NCBI GenBank assembly: GCA_009760855.2
Contig: WPIO01000010.1
Coordinates: 9,087,501 to 9,151,500, forward strand
From: Cristatella mucedo
Lineage: Eukaryota > Bryozoa > Phylactolaemata > Cristatellidae
Length of the DNA stretch: 64,000 nucleotides
Reading direction: 5' to 3'
Shown: in pieces, positions 11,291 through 22,095 of the stretch
Layout: each line of letters begins with the position of its first letter
Numbering within the stretch: position 1 is the first letter of the stretch
Program-made: the position numbers and the translations under genes
The notes under the pieces: generated by a model
Seen by the model: the letters and a program-made list of their open reading frames with translations, nothing else
What the model was told of the DNA's origin: nothing
Databases searched by the model: none

Positions 11291-14200
11291 TCAAATCAAA
11301 AGGCTTGTTAATCCGATGTTTGTCCTCTAACTGAGTCTTTTATTCCTTTCTAGGTGACGGCAAACATGCATATCTAAGTCGTGGATGAATTGGTTCTGTT
11401 TGATATTCATTCTTTCACTGCTCCACGTTAAGCTCGGCAGCTGGCTTAATACACTGGCTTTTTGATCGAATGGGCCCCGATAGCCAGCGGGTCCACCAGA
11501 GGCCTGTCTTAGCCAGCAAAATTTCATATAGTTCTCGAGGCATCTCTACTAACTAAAGCGAGAAAGTCCGACACTCGGCAAGATGGCGACATGTACTTCC
11601 GGGAGTGACAATATACGTCTAATTCTGCTACGACTCAGCGAATCAAGTTCACAGGCAGTGAGCCCTAGTAGCTAGTGACTCCTGGAAGCAACTAGTGCAC
11701 ATACAGCCACAGAGATGTATTTACTGGGCGTCTGTTGACGCAGCCCATTCTCGATGTAAGAGCAAATCAATTACACAGGAAAAAGCTTCCTACATAAGTT
11801 TTGCTTGCTCGAGGCTAGTAGAACACTTTCATATAATGTCATAATAACATTTAAACCTGATAATTTAACATAATAACCAAAATTAATGGTTTCTGCTCAG
11901 TTACGAATTCTAAAATGTACCCGATCATTCATTTAGACCTTTAAAGAATTCGACTACCTGTAGCATCATTTAATTCTTAAGAATAACATACAATGGCGTC
12001 ATTAGGTGTTGAACTCGTGATATTATACATAACCGTTTCTGCATCATTTCAGCTCACCTATTTTGATTGAGGGAAATTAGTAGAAAGATAGATAGATTAA
12101 TTGCTCGAAAACCCTATACCAATCAATAAATAAGTGCTAAGAGCTCTGTTGGCGGAAAGTATAATTGTAATATGCTTGTGACTTCTTAATTCAGAATATA
12201 TATCACCGCTTTCGTGCAACCCAAGATCGAGGCGACTTTAGAAAGTTCAAGACTTCATTCCGTGACTCCTTACGCTCACGAATAACATGAAATTTCCCTT
12301 CCGCATCTACATCTAAATGCTAGCGTCACCCTTATTATAGCTACGAATTCCTCAACTTGGCATTTTGGTTTTGAATCCTACTTGCGGTAGATTTTTTCAT
12401 CTTACCATTGATAATAAGTTTAACTCGGCCACACCCAGCCAGTATCAGTGTAACAATTGAAGCAAGGTTAGAAGGTGCATGCGTCATTTTTCTTTCTAGC
12501 GTTGACGAGCTCTATAGGCTTCATACATCTTAATTTATTTATTGGCCAACAAAACCAGGTGTTTTGTTTGCCAAATGGAAAGAGCTGTAGCGTCACCAAG
12601 CAATAGATGAAGGCAATTTCGACTTGTGATGTATTTTGTGAGTGATTTTGGATTATTTAGTAGCAAATAATAGCTATTATAAACTCTTTTATGGCTCCGT
12701 AAGAGTGCTAAATTTATTTCTAAGCACTTCACGGCAGATTGATATAATGCATTGTCATTGAGTTGCGATCTCAACGTGCATACCCTGGTACATGCATGTA
12801 CTATAAATAGTTCGCTTGGACAAAGCATATTCGGCACGGTGTAGGTTGGTTAGTGTCGTGAATTTGGTCAGGCTTAAGTTATACTTATATCAGCTGACAA
12901 AATTATTCGGACTTCAGCTGCCTTGAAACTAAACATATATGCTTACAAGAAGTTGAGAATTTGCTAAACAATCATTCACGGAAGCTAGTGAAATGACAGA
13001 AAAACCGAGGAGTAGGTGCGTCTGGTGTGTAATACGGGACAAGTTAACGAGGTGCCCCGAAATTTGAGTTAGTAGAGCTTGAAATTGATGGCCTGCTTAA
13101 CGAACGACGTGCAGGAACCCAAATATTTCGCCATGCAGCAGTATCACTTCTCAAGACTTACACGCAAAGCTGAGTAGTTGCGTGCACAGTTTAAGCTTCA
13201 ACTTGCATAGGTAGGAGAATTCGCACTACTCGACAATGCTCCATCCACTTGCACGGGTGCTGTGTTGCTACCGTACAAGCATGCCACCTTCTGCCACAAA
13301 ATTCAGCAGCAACAATGTAACCACTAAAACCAGTATCTCGATTAAATTGCTCTGTTCAATGCACCAATACGCATGACCTTTATAGCATTCATTACCCTGA
13401 TCGGCAAAATGTCGGAGCATGTGGCATTTATAGAATCATCATGTTCCGTGCAACGATTACGATACGTTTGACCTGTAGGCTGCCAAAAGTCATCCTCCGG
13501 CTATCCAGAATATATTGTTTTCACAGGCGTGTGATAGAGGGCGATGTGAGTACATTGGCTTAAAGTAGCAATTCTTCGAAGGTAACTGCTGAAGCAGTAA
13601 AAACGCGATTGGCAACGCAGGTCAGTTTTCCATCGCCTACAGAGGAAAGCGCTGAAGTTCAGAGCACGAGTAAGCTAAAGATGGGCGAATGCCTCTACGA
13701 TTAGAGAGAGAGAGAGTGATGGCGCTGAGATTTGAATAATAAGGAAGACGCCGACATAGACTGGTAAACCTTCTTTGAATTTGAACATGCTCCCAGTCAT
13801 TTGTAAAGCAAAAAAAATTAAAACGACTTAATCAAACTGCGAGCGTACGTATGTAGTAGCTTTTCGAGGATTGCAATAGAAGCGAAGGAATCATTGCCAG
13901 CAGACGGCTGCCAAGTGTGGCAATGAGCACTCGATTTCTTGCACGCTACAGACTGTTCGGTCTTTTACTCACAGAGCTGAAGAAGTCAACAGGGTACTCG
14001 TAATTTACCTAACGTTTAGATTGTCGGGAATGAAAAGCCTTCGCCTTTACATTATCTTGCTAATATTCCACCTTACTGTCTAAAGAAAAATTGGAGTGCA
14101 TCCCACACTTATCGCGGTGCGCTGCCAGAACGTGATAGCAAGCTTAAAAGGATCCGGTCGTAAGTATAATTTCGAATACTTGCCGGTACTTCAGGTTTAC

Positions 14201-14429
14201 GCCAAAGTGTGAACTCTAATAAAAGAGGAAGTCACGGTCTTCCTAATAGGCTCGGTTCTTTTCGATGGCTTCTGTGATTACTTCGAATGCTCTTTCCCTC
14301 ATTTCCCCATTTGTCCCCTATCGCCTTATTGCCTAGCCGATAAGCGCTGTAAAAATATCCTCCAAAGACAATGAGTAACCTTGTCAGCATCTGCATGTAG
14401 CCGGGATTTGCGTCTTGGTCTAAACCCAT
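11291..14429. other. Intergenic, AT-rich; no gene recognised
   Basis: No exon, RNA gene or long repeat was recognised. A short plus-strand stretch at about 13,218-13,260 reads FALLDNAPS, resembling the DNAP segment of pogo/Jerky-type DDE transposases, but the flanking match is poor. A short (GA)n lies near 13,704-13,716. Confidence 0.4.
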
Positions 14430-14567
14430 GGGCCAGGTGCTTGCTCTTCACGACCCGAGTTGTGGGCTCGAGTTCTTTAGTGACCATTTATTGACCACTG
14501 CCGCCAGCAGTGGCGATAGACGTTAAGGCTTTTCTGTCGCTACGTAAATGATGCTGATAAATCAGCT
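14430..14567 (+). mobile_element. SINE-B copy
   Basis: The head GGCCAGGTGCTTGCTCTTCA, CGACCCGAGTTGTGG and the B-box-like GGCTCGAGTTC are followed by GCCAGCAGTGGCGATAG, CTTTTCTGTCGCTACGTAAA and TGATAAATCAGCT. This is nearly the full SINE-B layout. Confidence 0.7.
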
Positions 14568-15365
14568 AATGTCATTGCGTTTACTGTTACATACGTGCTG
14601 TAGCGGCTAACACGTCCTGAGAGAACTAGGCAGCAAGCATAGCCAGCTCTCGTACGGGTACTAGTTTCAGCTGGCTTGTGACAGAGACCGGTGTAGCTCC
14701 TAGCCTTGTAGTCGAGGCTAGCGTCTTGCAGAAGCCCAATCAATGCATCTGGGTGTACCGAAAGTAGCGGAACGCGACGGCAATCGAGAGAGTCCGTAGC
14801 TTAAGGTTACAGTTACAAAATCTTGGTAAACACGTCTATTGGATAGAGACGCGGAGGATTTCGGGCTTAGAGTACCAGTCGAGGCGCAGCGACTGTCTCT
14901 GGGTGCCTGCAGCGCCTTTCAATTGGCTAAACCGATGTCTAAAACATAACTTTCGCCTGGCACAAAGCCTTGAACTATGCATGCTTGAATATTGTCAGGC
15001 TTCAGCTTTAATGTCGCCTAACCATGGATTATCGCACAACTGGCTCCTAGCATTTACCATTCAGGGTCTATGAATAATAAATATCTTGGCAGTAGAAGAC
15101 TGGCTGATCTAGCAAACGGCCGATTCAATAGCACGGCTCACTTTTGCATATCCTGCACCATTCACTTCTGCATTAGCGGCTGGTTCCGGCTGAGCTTTTT
15201 TCCGCTTTGCCTAGGTAAACCCATGAGGACCAATACGGCGACGACCTTCTACTTTTTGGTGGCAGTATTTTGTAACTTTTCTTACTTTTGGTGGCAGTAT
15301 TCGGTCAGTCCGGTTGTCAAAGCGAGCTACCTGCGCCCTCCATAGACTAATCCCGAAATAGCGAG
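14568..15365. other. Intergenic; one small tandem duplication
   Basis: No gene was recognised. The stretch TACTTTT(T)GGTGGCAGTATT occurs twice at about 15,248-15,303, separated by about 15 bp. The open frame at 15,070-15,345 is not recognisable as protein. Confidence 0.4.
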
Positions 15366-16135
15366 ATGTAAAAGCCTAATGGAGCTCAATTTGTATCGCG
15401 ATCGCTTTTGGCTCGCCAAGTCGAGCCGTCCGACTGGGCCGCACTGACTCGCGTGCAGCTGCACGGCTGCTAACCTCCTGCCTAGTTGCTGCTTCGCTGC
15501 TTTCTAAGGCGGTGTCGGCGGAGGCACTGCGCCCAGCAGCTCCTGCGTCTCGCTCTCGCATCGTCGGCGGAATTCGCAGACGCCTAGGCGGAGTTTGACG
15601 AAGCAATTACGACGAACGCAGCTCGCGCCTACGACGACGTCCTCTGAGTGTGTCGGCGACGAATGCACAAGCTTGGGCGCGGCGTGGGGAACACGGCCGC
15701 AGCCGAAACCTGCCGAGCTCAGCAAAGGACGCTTCTTTCACGCGGCTTCTTCGAATGCGTGTGCCGCGTGACGCGCGGCACCAGCATTCCGTCCAGATTT
15801 TGAGACGCTCTCTGAGCACGCCGGTGCGTTCGCGCCGCCAGCCGGTGGCGCGGCCGGCCAGGATAACGCGCCGCGAGACACGCCCTCGGACACGCCCTCG
15901 ATCACTCGTTCCGGATCGGCGTCCGGCTGCTAAAGCCCTGCGTAAAGTCGAGCGGGCGCACAGGAAATGGCGACCGCTGCCGCGCCGAGCCGGACCGCGC
16001 CGCGACGCGGCGCGGCAGGGCTGCCTGCAGCCTGAAAGAGTCGGAGCCAACGAGCCAGCAGCCGACGGGCCGCTTCAAGGCGGCATGTCCATATGCTTCC
16101 CGGCGAGCCACTTCGGCCACGCGATTCGGGAACGC
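15366..16135. promoter_or_regulatory. Orphan GC/CpG-rich island
   Basis: About 770 bp of strongly GC-rich, CpG-dense DNA sits in otherwise AT-leaning sequence. Open frames run on both strands (for example 15,650-16,237 plus and 15,607-16,050 minus), but all translate to Arg/Pro/Ala-rich sequence with no domain, as expected from base composition. It could be the promoter and first (non-coding) exon of an unseen gene or a distal regulatory island. Neither a TATA box nor a coding start stands out. Confidence 0.4.
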
Positions 16136-16279
16136 GCGTCTTTGTTAATAGTTACGGTTTGTAGTCATTCAATTTCAGAGAGTTTTATTTGCTTCAATTC
16201 AAGTGCGAATGCAAAAAATGCGTTGCTTGGGAGCTGAGAGAGTGTGGAATGATGGATGCTGGAATCCATGTAAGGATCA

Positions 16280-16510
16280 AAGCATAGGTACAGCTGCGTG
16301 TCGCTTACGTAAAAACAAAAGCCTAGATTGTGTGCTCGGCTATTACATCGGTAAGAGGAAGCGCATAAACTGTGAGAAGAGTAGACTTATAACGGATCCG
16401 GGGGGGGCAACCCCTATGCGTAAAGGTTTCACTGGATGATCGCTTTCTGTTGACACCTACTCTTTTAATTCGCCCACTGAGATAAGTGCTAATAAGTCGC
16501 AACACGACTC
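16280..16510 (-). mobile_element. LINE-A reverse transcriptase fragment
   Basis: The minus strand reads LLTVYALPLTDVIAEH, matching FTVYTLPLADLIGKH of the long LINE-A copy (RT motif B to C region). The upstream sequence parallels the same copy (STYLSGR ... NRKRSS against RSYLIGR ... NGQRSS). The copy is frameshifted and decayed. Confidence 0.75.
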
Positions 16511-16643
16511 ATGTTATTCCCAGGCACATAAGCATTCACTAAAAAGGTTTTCAGGCGTTCATATTTGTATAGCAACCAACGAGAACTAATTATCTACCCT
16601 GGCACTTGTGCACATGCTGCAGGGCTCTAGCCTGTGATGCTGG

Positions 16644-16682
16644 TCGTTGAAAGGAACCACTTACCCCTGAGCCAAACCAGGA
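16644..16682 (-). mobile_element. SINE-A tRNA-like head fragment
   Basis: On the minus strand, TTCCTGGTTTGGCTCAGG and GGTAAGTGGTTCC match the 5' head (A-box region) of SINE-A. The B-box and tail are absent. Confidence 0.45.
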
Positions 16683-16879
16683 AGGCATCGTCGCGTAATG
16701 AGCCGTTCTATCTCTGACGAGTTCTTAGTCATTCGTATCTTTGCACGCTATATATTTCTCTGCTCGTCCAAGCGAAAGTTGAAATTAATTACATTCGTTC
16801 GCAGATAATTTTTATTCTTCCATAGTCCACGTTGATGAGCTTACATATCAGATATACGTAAGCACTAGGTTCTGCTCTC

Positions 16880-17360
16880 CCCACCGCCTGAACTGGCTCC
16901 CCATCACTTAACTTATCGACTTCACAGTTCTACTACTCACTTGTAGGTCCCGCATTGTGCTGTGCTGGCCTCACTCTCCGAAATACTTACTAATCAGGCT
17001 TCGCATCCAACCGAGCGCTGTTCTGACTCAAGTCGCTTACCTGTGCCTATAATTAACCTCAAATCTTTTGGAGACCATACCTTGAGGTCGTGTACTTACG
17101 AAGCTTGGACATCACTCCCCACGGATTTTACGATTAGCCACGACTTAGGCAGCATTTAAAAAATGCTAAACTTGCTACGTTCAGTTGAACTACCGCATGT
17201 GCGTGTTTACGCGCCGACACCGTGCATGTTATCACTAACCAAGTGATATGCTTCCATCCCAGCAAATGTAAAGTGCCTAGAAAAGAAATTTGGTCTCTTA
17301 GTGCTCAACACAGACGTCTCATAATTAACAATATAAATATTAGTAATATTATTATTATTT
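16880..17360 (+). mobile_element. LINE-A C-terminus and 3' end
   Basis: The decayed plus-strand frames read LNWLPIT, LIDFTVLLLT, NLKSFGDHTLRS and TYEAWTSLPT. These parallel LINE-A HWLPVKQRIDFKVLSLTF and NLKSFGDRAFSAYAPKAWNSLP. The 3' tail follows at about 17,262 (CAAATGTAAAGTGCCTAG) and degenerates into ATTATTATTATT at 17,348-17,359. Confidence 0.8.
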
Positions 17361-17612
17361 AGCCATTGGCTGTGTATAGAGATACGCTGGTACCGCTATT
17401 ATGACAACTTCTGTGGACATAAAACCGCTAAATGAGCAACGCAGCGCCGCTGGCTATCTCTACATTGCATGGCCTATAATTGTCCTTCTTCTTAAAATCT
17501 TTTGTTTTCATTAATAAGATGGTGCAAGCTCGCGATATTGATTCTTATACATCGCTATGGGTGCATTCCTCGCAAACATTCTCTCGATGTCGAAAACTGA
17601 CAAACCACCACC
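17361..17612. other. Intergenic, nothing recognised
   Basis: Short unique stretch between the LINE-A tail and the hAT MITE. No feature was seen. Confidence 0.4.
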
Positions 17613-17815
17613 TCTTAAAGCAGTGGTTTTTACCTTCCTAATGTCGCCACCCTTTCATACAGTTCCTCACGTAGTGGTGACCCCCAACCATAAAATTATT
17701 GTGTCCAAAATTTGGAAATGTGAGTTTTCCGATGGTCTTAGGCGACCCCTGTGAAAGGATCGTTCGACCCCCAAAGGGGTCGCGACCCACACGTTGAGAA
17801 CCGTTTGGCTTAGAG
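17613..17815 (+). mobile_element. SPIN-like hAT MITE with target duplication
   Basis: The element is 17,621-17,807 (187 bp). It starts CAGTGGTTTTTACC and ends with GTTGAGAACCG, an imperfect hAT terminal inverted repeat pair (family ends CAGCGGTTCTCAACC / GGTTGAGAACCGCTG). Flanks TCTTAAAG (17,613-17,620) and GCTTAGAG (17,808-17,815) are a probable 8-bp target-site duplication with two differences, the size expected for hAT. Inside, CTTCCTAATG, ACAGTTCCTCA, GTGGTGACCCCCAACC, TTTTCCGATGGTCTTAGG, CGACCCCTGTGAAAGG and GGGGTCGCGACCCAC occur in the order I recall for the non-autonomous SPIN (SPACE INVADERS) consensus. A short unique middle replaces the longer AT-rich core I recall for that consensus. 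There is no transposase, so it depended on an enzyme in trans. Identification rests on memory of the consensus. Confidence 0.88.
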
Positions 17816-18705
17816 CGAGGCTGCAGTTCCTCGCGAACGCCAAGAAACTACTGCCGCAGGATGCCGAACGGGGATCGCTTGTAGAAGGGTGAGGTTTTTC
17901 ACAAGATATGCGTTGATTCAAGTAAGCGACCCTAGTTTGATGGCATCTATAGAACGAAGCCAGTTAAATACGTGAGACACTTAAAAAAAGGTTCACAGTG
18001 CAAGCATGGCTTTAACTAACTGCACCTGCAGCACAACTGCTAAGCATTTAGCGTTCATTGCAAATAACCTCTTCTCCTCCTAGTTAATAGGTTTTTAAAA
18101 TAAAAAAAAGACTGACGATCTCAGTCGGATTAATTGCGCTTTGCAAGCGACATCAGCTCCAGCAATTGGCCGGATGATCGCGAGATAATAAATGAAACAC
18201 AAATGTAATCTTAAAAATGTTGGCGCTCAGCACTCCATTTGAAAACTATCGCCACGTTTTGGAAATTATTTCTATCAGCCTGTGGTAAATGAAATGCTTG
18301 TACTGTAGCGTTCGTTTTCGTAAACCGTAGCACGTGACGACGCGGGAGGCGGATGGGCGGGGCTCGAAGGACTAGAAACTGCTAAGCCATTTGCGAGCCA
18401 ATTGAAGTAAGGGCTAGGGTTATGACCTTCAAATGTTTTTTATGCTTTGTTCTAGCCAGCGTCTGCCGAAGCGTAGGAGTCTCCGGCGGATGAGGTAGGA
18501 TGCATAACAGCTGAATCTTTCTGAACTTAAAATTGCCCCAGGCTAGTTGCTATACTGAGACAGAGCTGCTGCATATTTTACCTAGAAAAAGCTGATGAAA
18601 AGATAAGTCCATATTATTACTGGATCGAGGCGCTACTTCAAGGAGCTAATTAATAGTTCGTTGAATACTAGTATTTAGTGACAGTCCACCAACATTGTGC
18701 TCGTT
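17816..18705. other. Intergenic, no gene recognised
   Basis: No exon was recognised. A small GC-rich spot at about 18,330-18,365 contains CACGTG and GGGCGGGGC, but without a gene nearby its role cannot be judged. Confidence 0.35.
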
Positions 18706-18836
18706 GCTGGTTTGGCTCAGTGGTTAAGGTACTCGCCCCGACCAAGGTCTGGCCGAGGTCATTGGCTCGAGCCCCGTGGCATATGTGAAGAGCATGTATA
18801 GAGATTAAGTTCTCTTAGAGCAATATACAAACGAAA
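18706..18836 (+). mobile_element. SINE-A, complete tRNA-derived copy
   Basis: The tRNA-like head has an A-box (TGGCTCAGTGGTTAAGG) and a B-box (GGCTCGAGCCCCG), spaced as in tRNA genes. It is followed by CATATGTGAAG and a tail AGAGATTAAGTTCTCTTAGAG ... ATACAAACG that resembles the LINE-A 3' end. An (AT)n/(TTTA)n run follows. This is the best-preserved SINE-A in the window. Confidence 0.85.
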
Positions 18837-19396
18837 TATATATATATATATATTTACTTATTTATTTATTGTGAAATAATATCCTCACTCACGCTACGAG
18901 CTCCTTACAGGTTCGTTGTCATCGAGGAAATACTAAGACGCTTGCTCATACGCACGGCCTGAGTCGCGGCAGCGTTGAATGAAGGTTCAGCCGTTTAGTG
19001 AAGGTTAAGAGTGGCTCTATTATTAGCTAGCTGCTTATATTCAGGCATCTTCGAGTAATACCGTGCAAATGTCGGCTCAACTTCCAGCAGTGGTCATACA
19101 ATTAGCACTAGAATGGAGCTATGGTTTTCTGCCTAGAGCCAATTCTAAATAATAAACTGTAGGTAAATCTAATTTAAACTACCTTCGCGTCTATACCAGG
19201 AAGCTTGGGAAGGACAAAGCTTCTTACCGCTCGCAAGCTGCAGTCTTGACTATCTATGCTGGTCCTAAACGTGATTCGCCTGACAGTTGGCCAAGTGGTG
19301 TCACTACCCGCATATCGACTGTGCACTAACTAGGTTGTCAGCTTTATTCGAGCAAATTTATTCGTACTCTCACAATAATAACGCGAAGTTGGCTTG
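18837..19396. other. Intergenic
   Basis: A short (AT)n/(TTTA)n run continues the SINE-A tail to about 18,870. Nothing else was recognised. Confidence 0.35.
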
Positions 19397-19660
19397 CTAA
19401 TGTAATGTAATGTATCTCCGTCTGTAACTCCACAAAGACTATGTGGGTGTTAGCAGGAGAATTTTTTTTTAGTGCACTCACAGCCTAAGCGGCTTTCGGT
19501 ACGCATTCGGTAGCCAACAGACTTCATCTCACGCAACAAAGAGAAAGTGGGAAGCATAGCTGCAAGTCTTGGCTCGTAATATTCAGTCTTCTTTAGGCAT
19601 AGTTCAAGTTTTCCCGCTGAAATATTGTGTTCCTCATTTAAGGCCGGCAAGCACTTCATA
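19397..19660 (-). mobile_element. LINE-B 3' end
   Basis: On the plus strand it starts TAATGTAATGTATCTCCG, the reverse of the ACATT-type tail. The minus-strand frame reads AMLPTFSLLREMKS and GYRMRTESRLGCEC, also found open at 54,752-55,000 (AMLPTFSLLRETKS, GYRMRTESRLGCEC). Conservation of the same frame in two copies hints that this block was once translated. Confidence 0.75.
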
Positions 19661-19804
19661 ATTCACTGTTTAACGACTTGCTGGCTGTCATGCTTACACC
19701 AGCATGCAACAGCGCGCAAGAAGACATTAGCCACCACTGACTAGGAAAATATCTGCTTAGCAGCATGGATTGAATCATCCACAGGTAAACACACTTCGAA
19801 TCAC

Positions 19805-19940
19805 ACTTGAAGAATTAGGTTATGGGTTCGATTACTGAGGCGTGAAATACGTTATCGCCTCCTTCCTGCAGCGGTGGTGATAGCCGCTATCGCCCTCTGC
19901 TGCCATTAAAAATTGAGGCGGTTGAATCAGCTGACTATAT
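19805..19940 (+). mobile_element. SINE-B copy
   Basis: A B-box-like GGGTTCGATTAC is followed by GCAGCGGTGGTGATAGCCGC, CTCTGCTGCCATTAAAAA and TTGAGGCGGTTGAATCAGC. The A-box half is weak. The tail passes into TATTATTATCATT. Confidence 0.7.
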
Positions 19941-20052
19941 TATTATCATTTACATCCGATCTTGTCCAGTCCTGTGATGTAGGTGCCAAGTCTCAAGCAG
20001 ACAAGTCGCCTAAGCAGTTCCACGAGGATGCGTGCTCAGTTTGTTGCTGCTC

Positions 20053-20201
20053 TAGCTGATTTAGCGACAGAAGAGCCTTTACGGCTACCACAACCGCTTG
20101 CAGCGGCGGTATAGATTCGCCCACGGCAGAATTCGAACCCAAGATCTCGGGACCGAGGTCGTGAAAAGCAACCGCCTTACCTAGTGTGCCATCACCGCTC
20201 A
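20053..20201 (-). mobile_element. SINE-B, near full-length
   Basis: The minus strand reads GCGGTGATGGCACACTAGG, TAAGGCGGTTGCTTTTCACG, ACCTCGGTCCCGAGATC and the B-box GGGTTCGAATTCTGCCG, then ACCGCCGCTGCAAGCGG and a SINE-B body ending AAATCAGCT. Among the best copies for deriving the tRNA-like head. Confidence 0.8.
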
Positions 20202-21982
20202 CCAATTAAGCAAATATAAATGCTCTCCATTTAACCGGAGCTCTGGGGAAATTCAGGCCCATGATAAGAGCCATTACTCTACTGCTAGCGAAATCCAGCG
20301 GAATCCACCCTATTGGTCACTCGAATCTTCAGAATCGGCTGATGGTGAATGGGATACTAAAAAATTCACTTGTATATACATTGCCGGCCAATTTTCGTAT
20401 TCTATCTGATTATGAAGTAAAAATCGTCCTTATAGCGGAGCCTAAGCGTTCTACTGAAATATAAGTGACCCTGCTCTCCTAATTTGAGAATCGGGATCCA
20501 CTGCCTGACAGTCATGAGGTCCTGGTAATTTAGTTGACCTCTTGGACAACTGTTTGACGTCACATAAAAATTCAAAGACCAATTCCCCAGCTAAACAGTT
20601 TTTTTCTATTCGTGTCTAAGATTGGCGGCTATGTATGACAGTGGCTGGCTACAGTTTGTTTGCTTGGCTGATGCTCTCTATGCTGAACTAAGTTAATTGA
20701 GTATTTGAGGGGCTACCATAAAAAAGCTAGTAAGCCTAAGTAAACACAAGGATGAAAATGGCTACGTGATCGGTTCATTAACAATAGCAATTCAGTCGCG
20801 TGTCTCCTCCGCTCAAGCAGCTATGCTGGCTGACAGTTGATCTGTGGATACTATTCTAATCCAAAAGGCCCGACATGTTATGAGTCCTTCACAACTAGCT
20901 GAAATACACCTAACTATTCAAACACACGTCTATCCCGATCAACTTTCCTCCGCTTCAGTGAACTTTTACTTTTTGGGCATTTGTGCTGTGCGTGCTTTCC
21001 CAAGCTCTATTTGGTGCACTTTATCAGCCATAGGGCATATTAACCGGCATCCCTAAGTGTCTTCTTGCGTGCTTTAGCATGTTGACCTATGGAAGGTAAT
21101 TGTGTATGTTAATTGCGAGTATTTTTTGCTATAAAAGACCTTGCATGTCACCAACCATTTGGCTATGATTGTCGTCCAGCGACTTGTAGAGCGAATGGAT
21201 AGATATTTAGTTATTTTCAGCGGATATACAGAAGACCCGTGTATTATCATTTCTATTATCAGAAAGCTCGTTGTGTACATTTTGAATGCTAATTCTGACC
21301 ATCTGGTTGTACTCAAGCTCAATGGTGGTAGCGATAATGCCTAAAGCTGTATTAAAATGTAAAGTATAGTGGTCTCTAAATAGCTAGCTTTGTGTTGGTA
21401 ATTTTCTCACCCAATCTCGTTCGTGAAGCCTAAAAGATGCGATTAAAGGTTGGAGAATTTTGCGAGCTAATGAGTTGCATTCAATTTATGGTCAATATGG
21501 GAGAAAGGCACGACATACTAGTTGTTCAAAACGGAATCGGTCATATAGGCAACTTATTAAGAAGGCCAAACTTTGATGCGTTTCTTAATTCTATGTTAAG
21601 AGTGTGATCACTTCTTAAAATTAAATGATAGCCCATCTAATCCTGGACGCATTTGCCAATTTTAGATCAATGTAAAAAGAAATAGCGAAAGTTTCCGTAT
21701 GAGGAAACATCTTGAAAATTCGTAGCCCGTGAATCTTTAGTGCCGCCTAATCCAATTCATATAGCCCCTGTCCTCTGTAGGTCTGTGAGTAGCCACATAG
21801 AGGCAACCATCTTCTAAGAAAGCAAAATAGGGTGCTCTCGGAAAAACCTTCACCAGCTCCATCACTCTTTGAGGTAACCTGGTCTACTCCATTCCCCAGG
21901 TCGGACCTACTCTGGTTTAGCTACCAGGCTTATGTAACAAAAAATGTAAAGATCTTTTAATTTAAAGAGCTTCATTAATAGA
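20202..21982. other. Intergenic, no gene recognised
   Basis: Several short open frames of 60-80 codons occur on both strands, but none has a recognisable motif. No repeat belonging to the families above was seen. Confidence 0.35.
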
Positions 21983-22095
21983 GCGGTCAGATAGCCTTCA
22001 CGGCTTTCACCTGTTTGCTACCAGCAACCAAGAATGGTTCACTGCCGGGCTCGAACCCACTACCAGGTTTTCGAAGAATGCTCATTTAAGCGTTT
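21983..22095 (-). mobile_element. SINE-B copy (degenerate)
   Basis: The minus strand shows the B-box GGGTTCGAGCCCGGC and a body CAAACAGGTGAAAGCCG-like segment. The plus strand shows the reverse as GCCGGGCTCGAACCCAC. The head continues toward 22,095. Confidence 0.5.

Noticed and set aside
15650-16237. 195-codon open frame in the GC-rich island
   Set aside because: Long frames are open on both strands here, the translation is Arg/Pro/Ala-rich without a domain, and the signal is explained by GC content and scarcity of stop codons.
18706-18780. Functional tRNA gene at the SINE-A heads
   Set aside because: A- and B-boxes are present, but the acceptor stem does not pair and the same head always continues into the SINE body and LINE-like tail.
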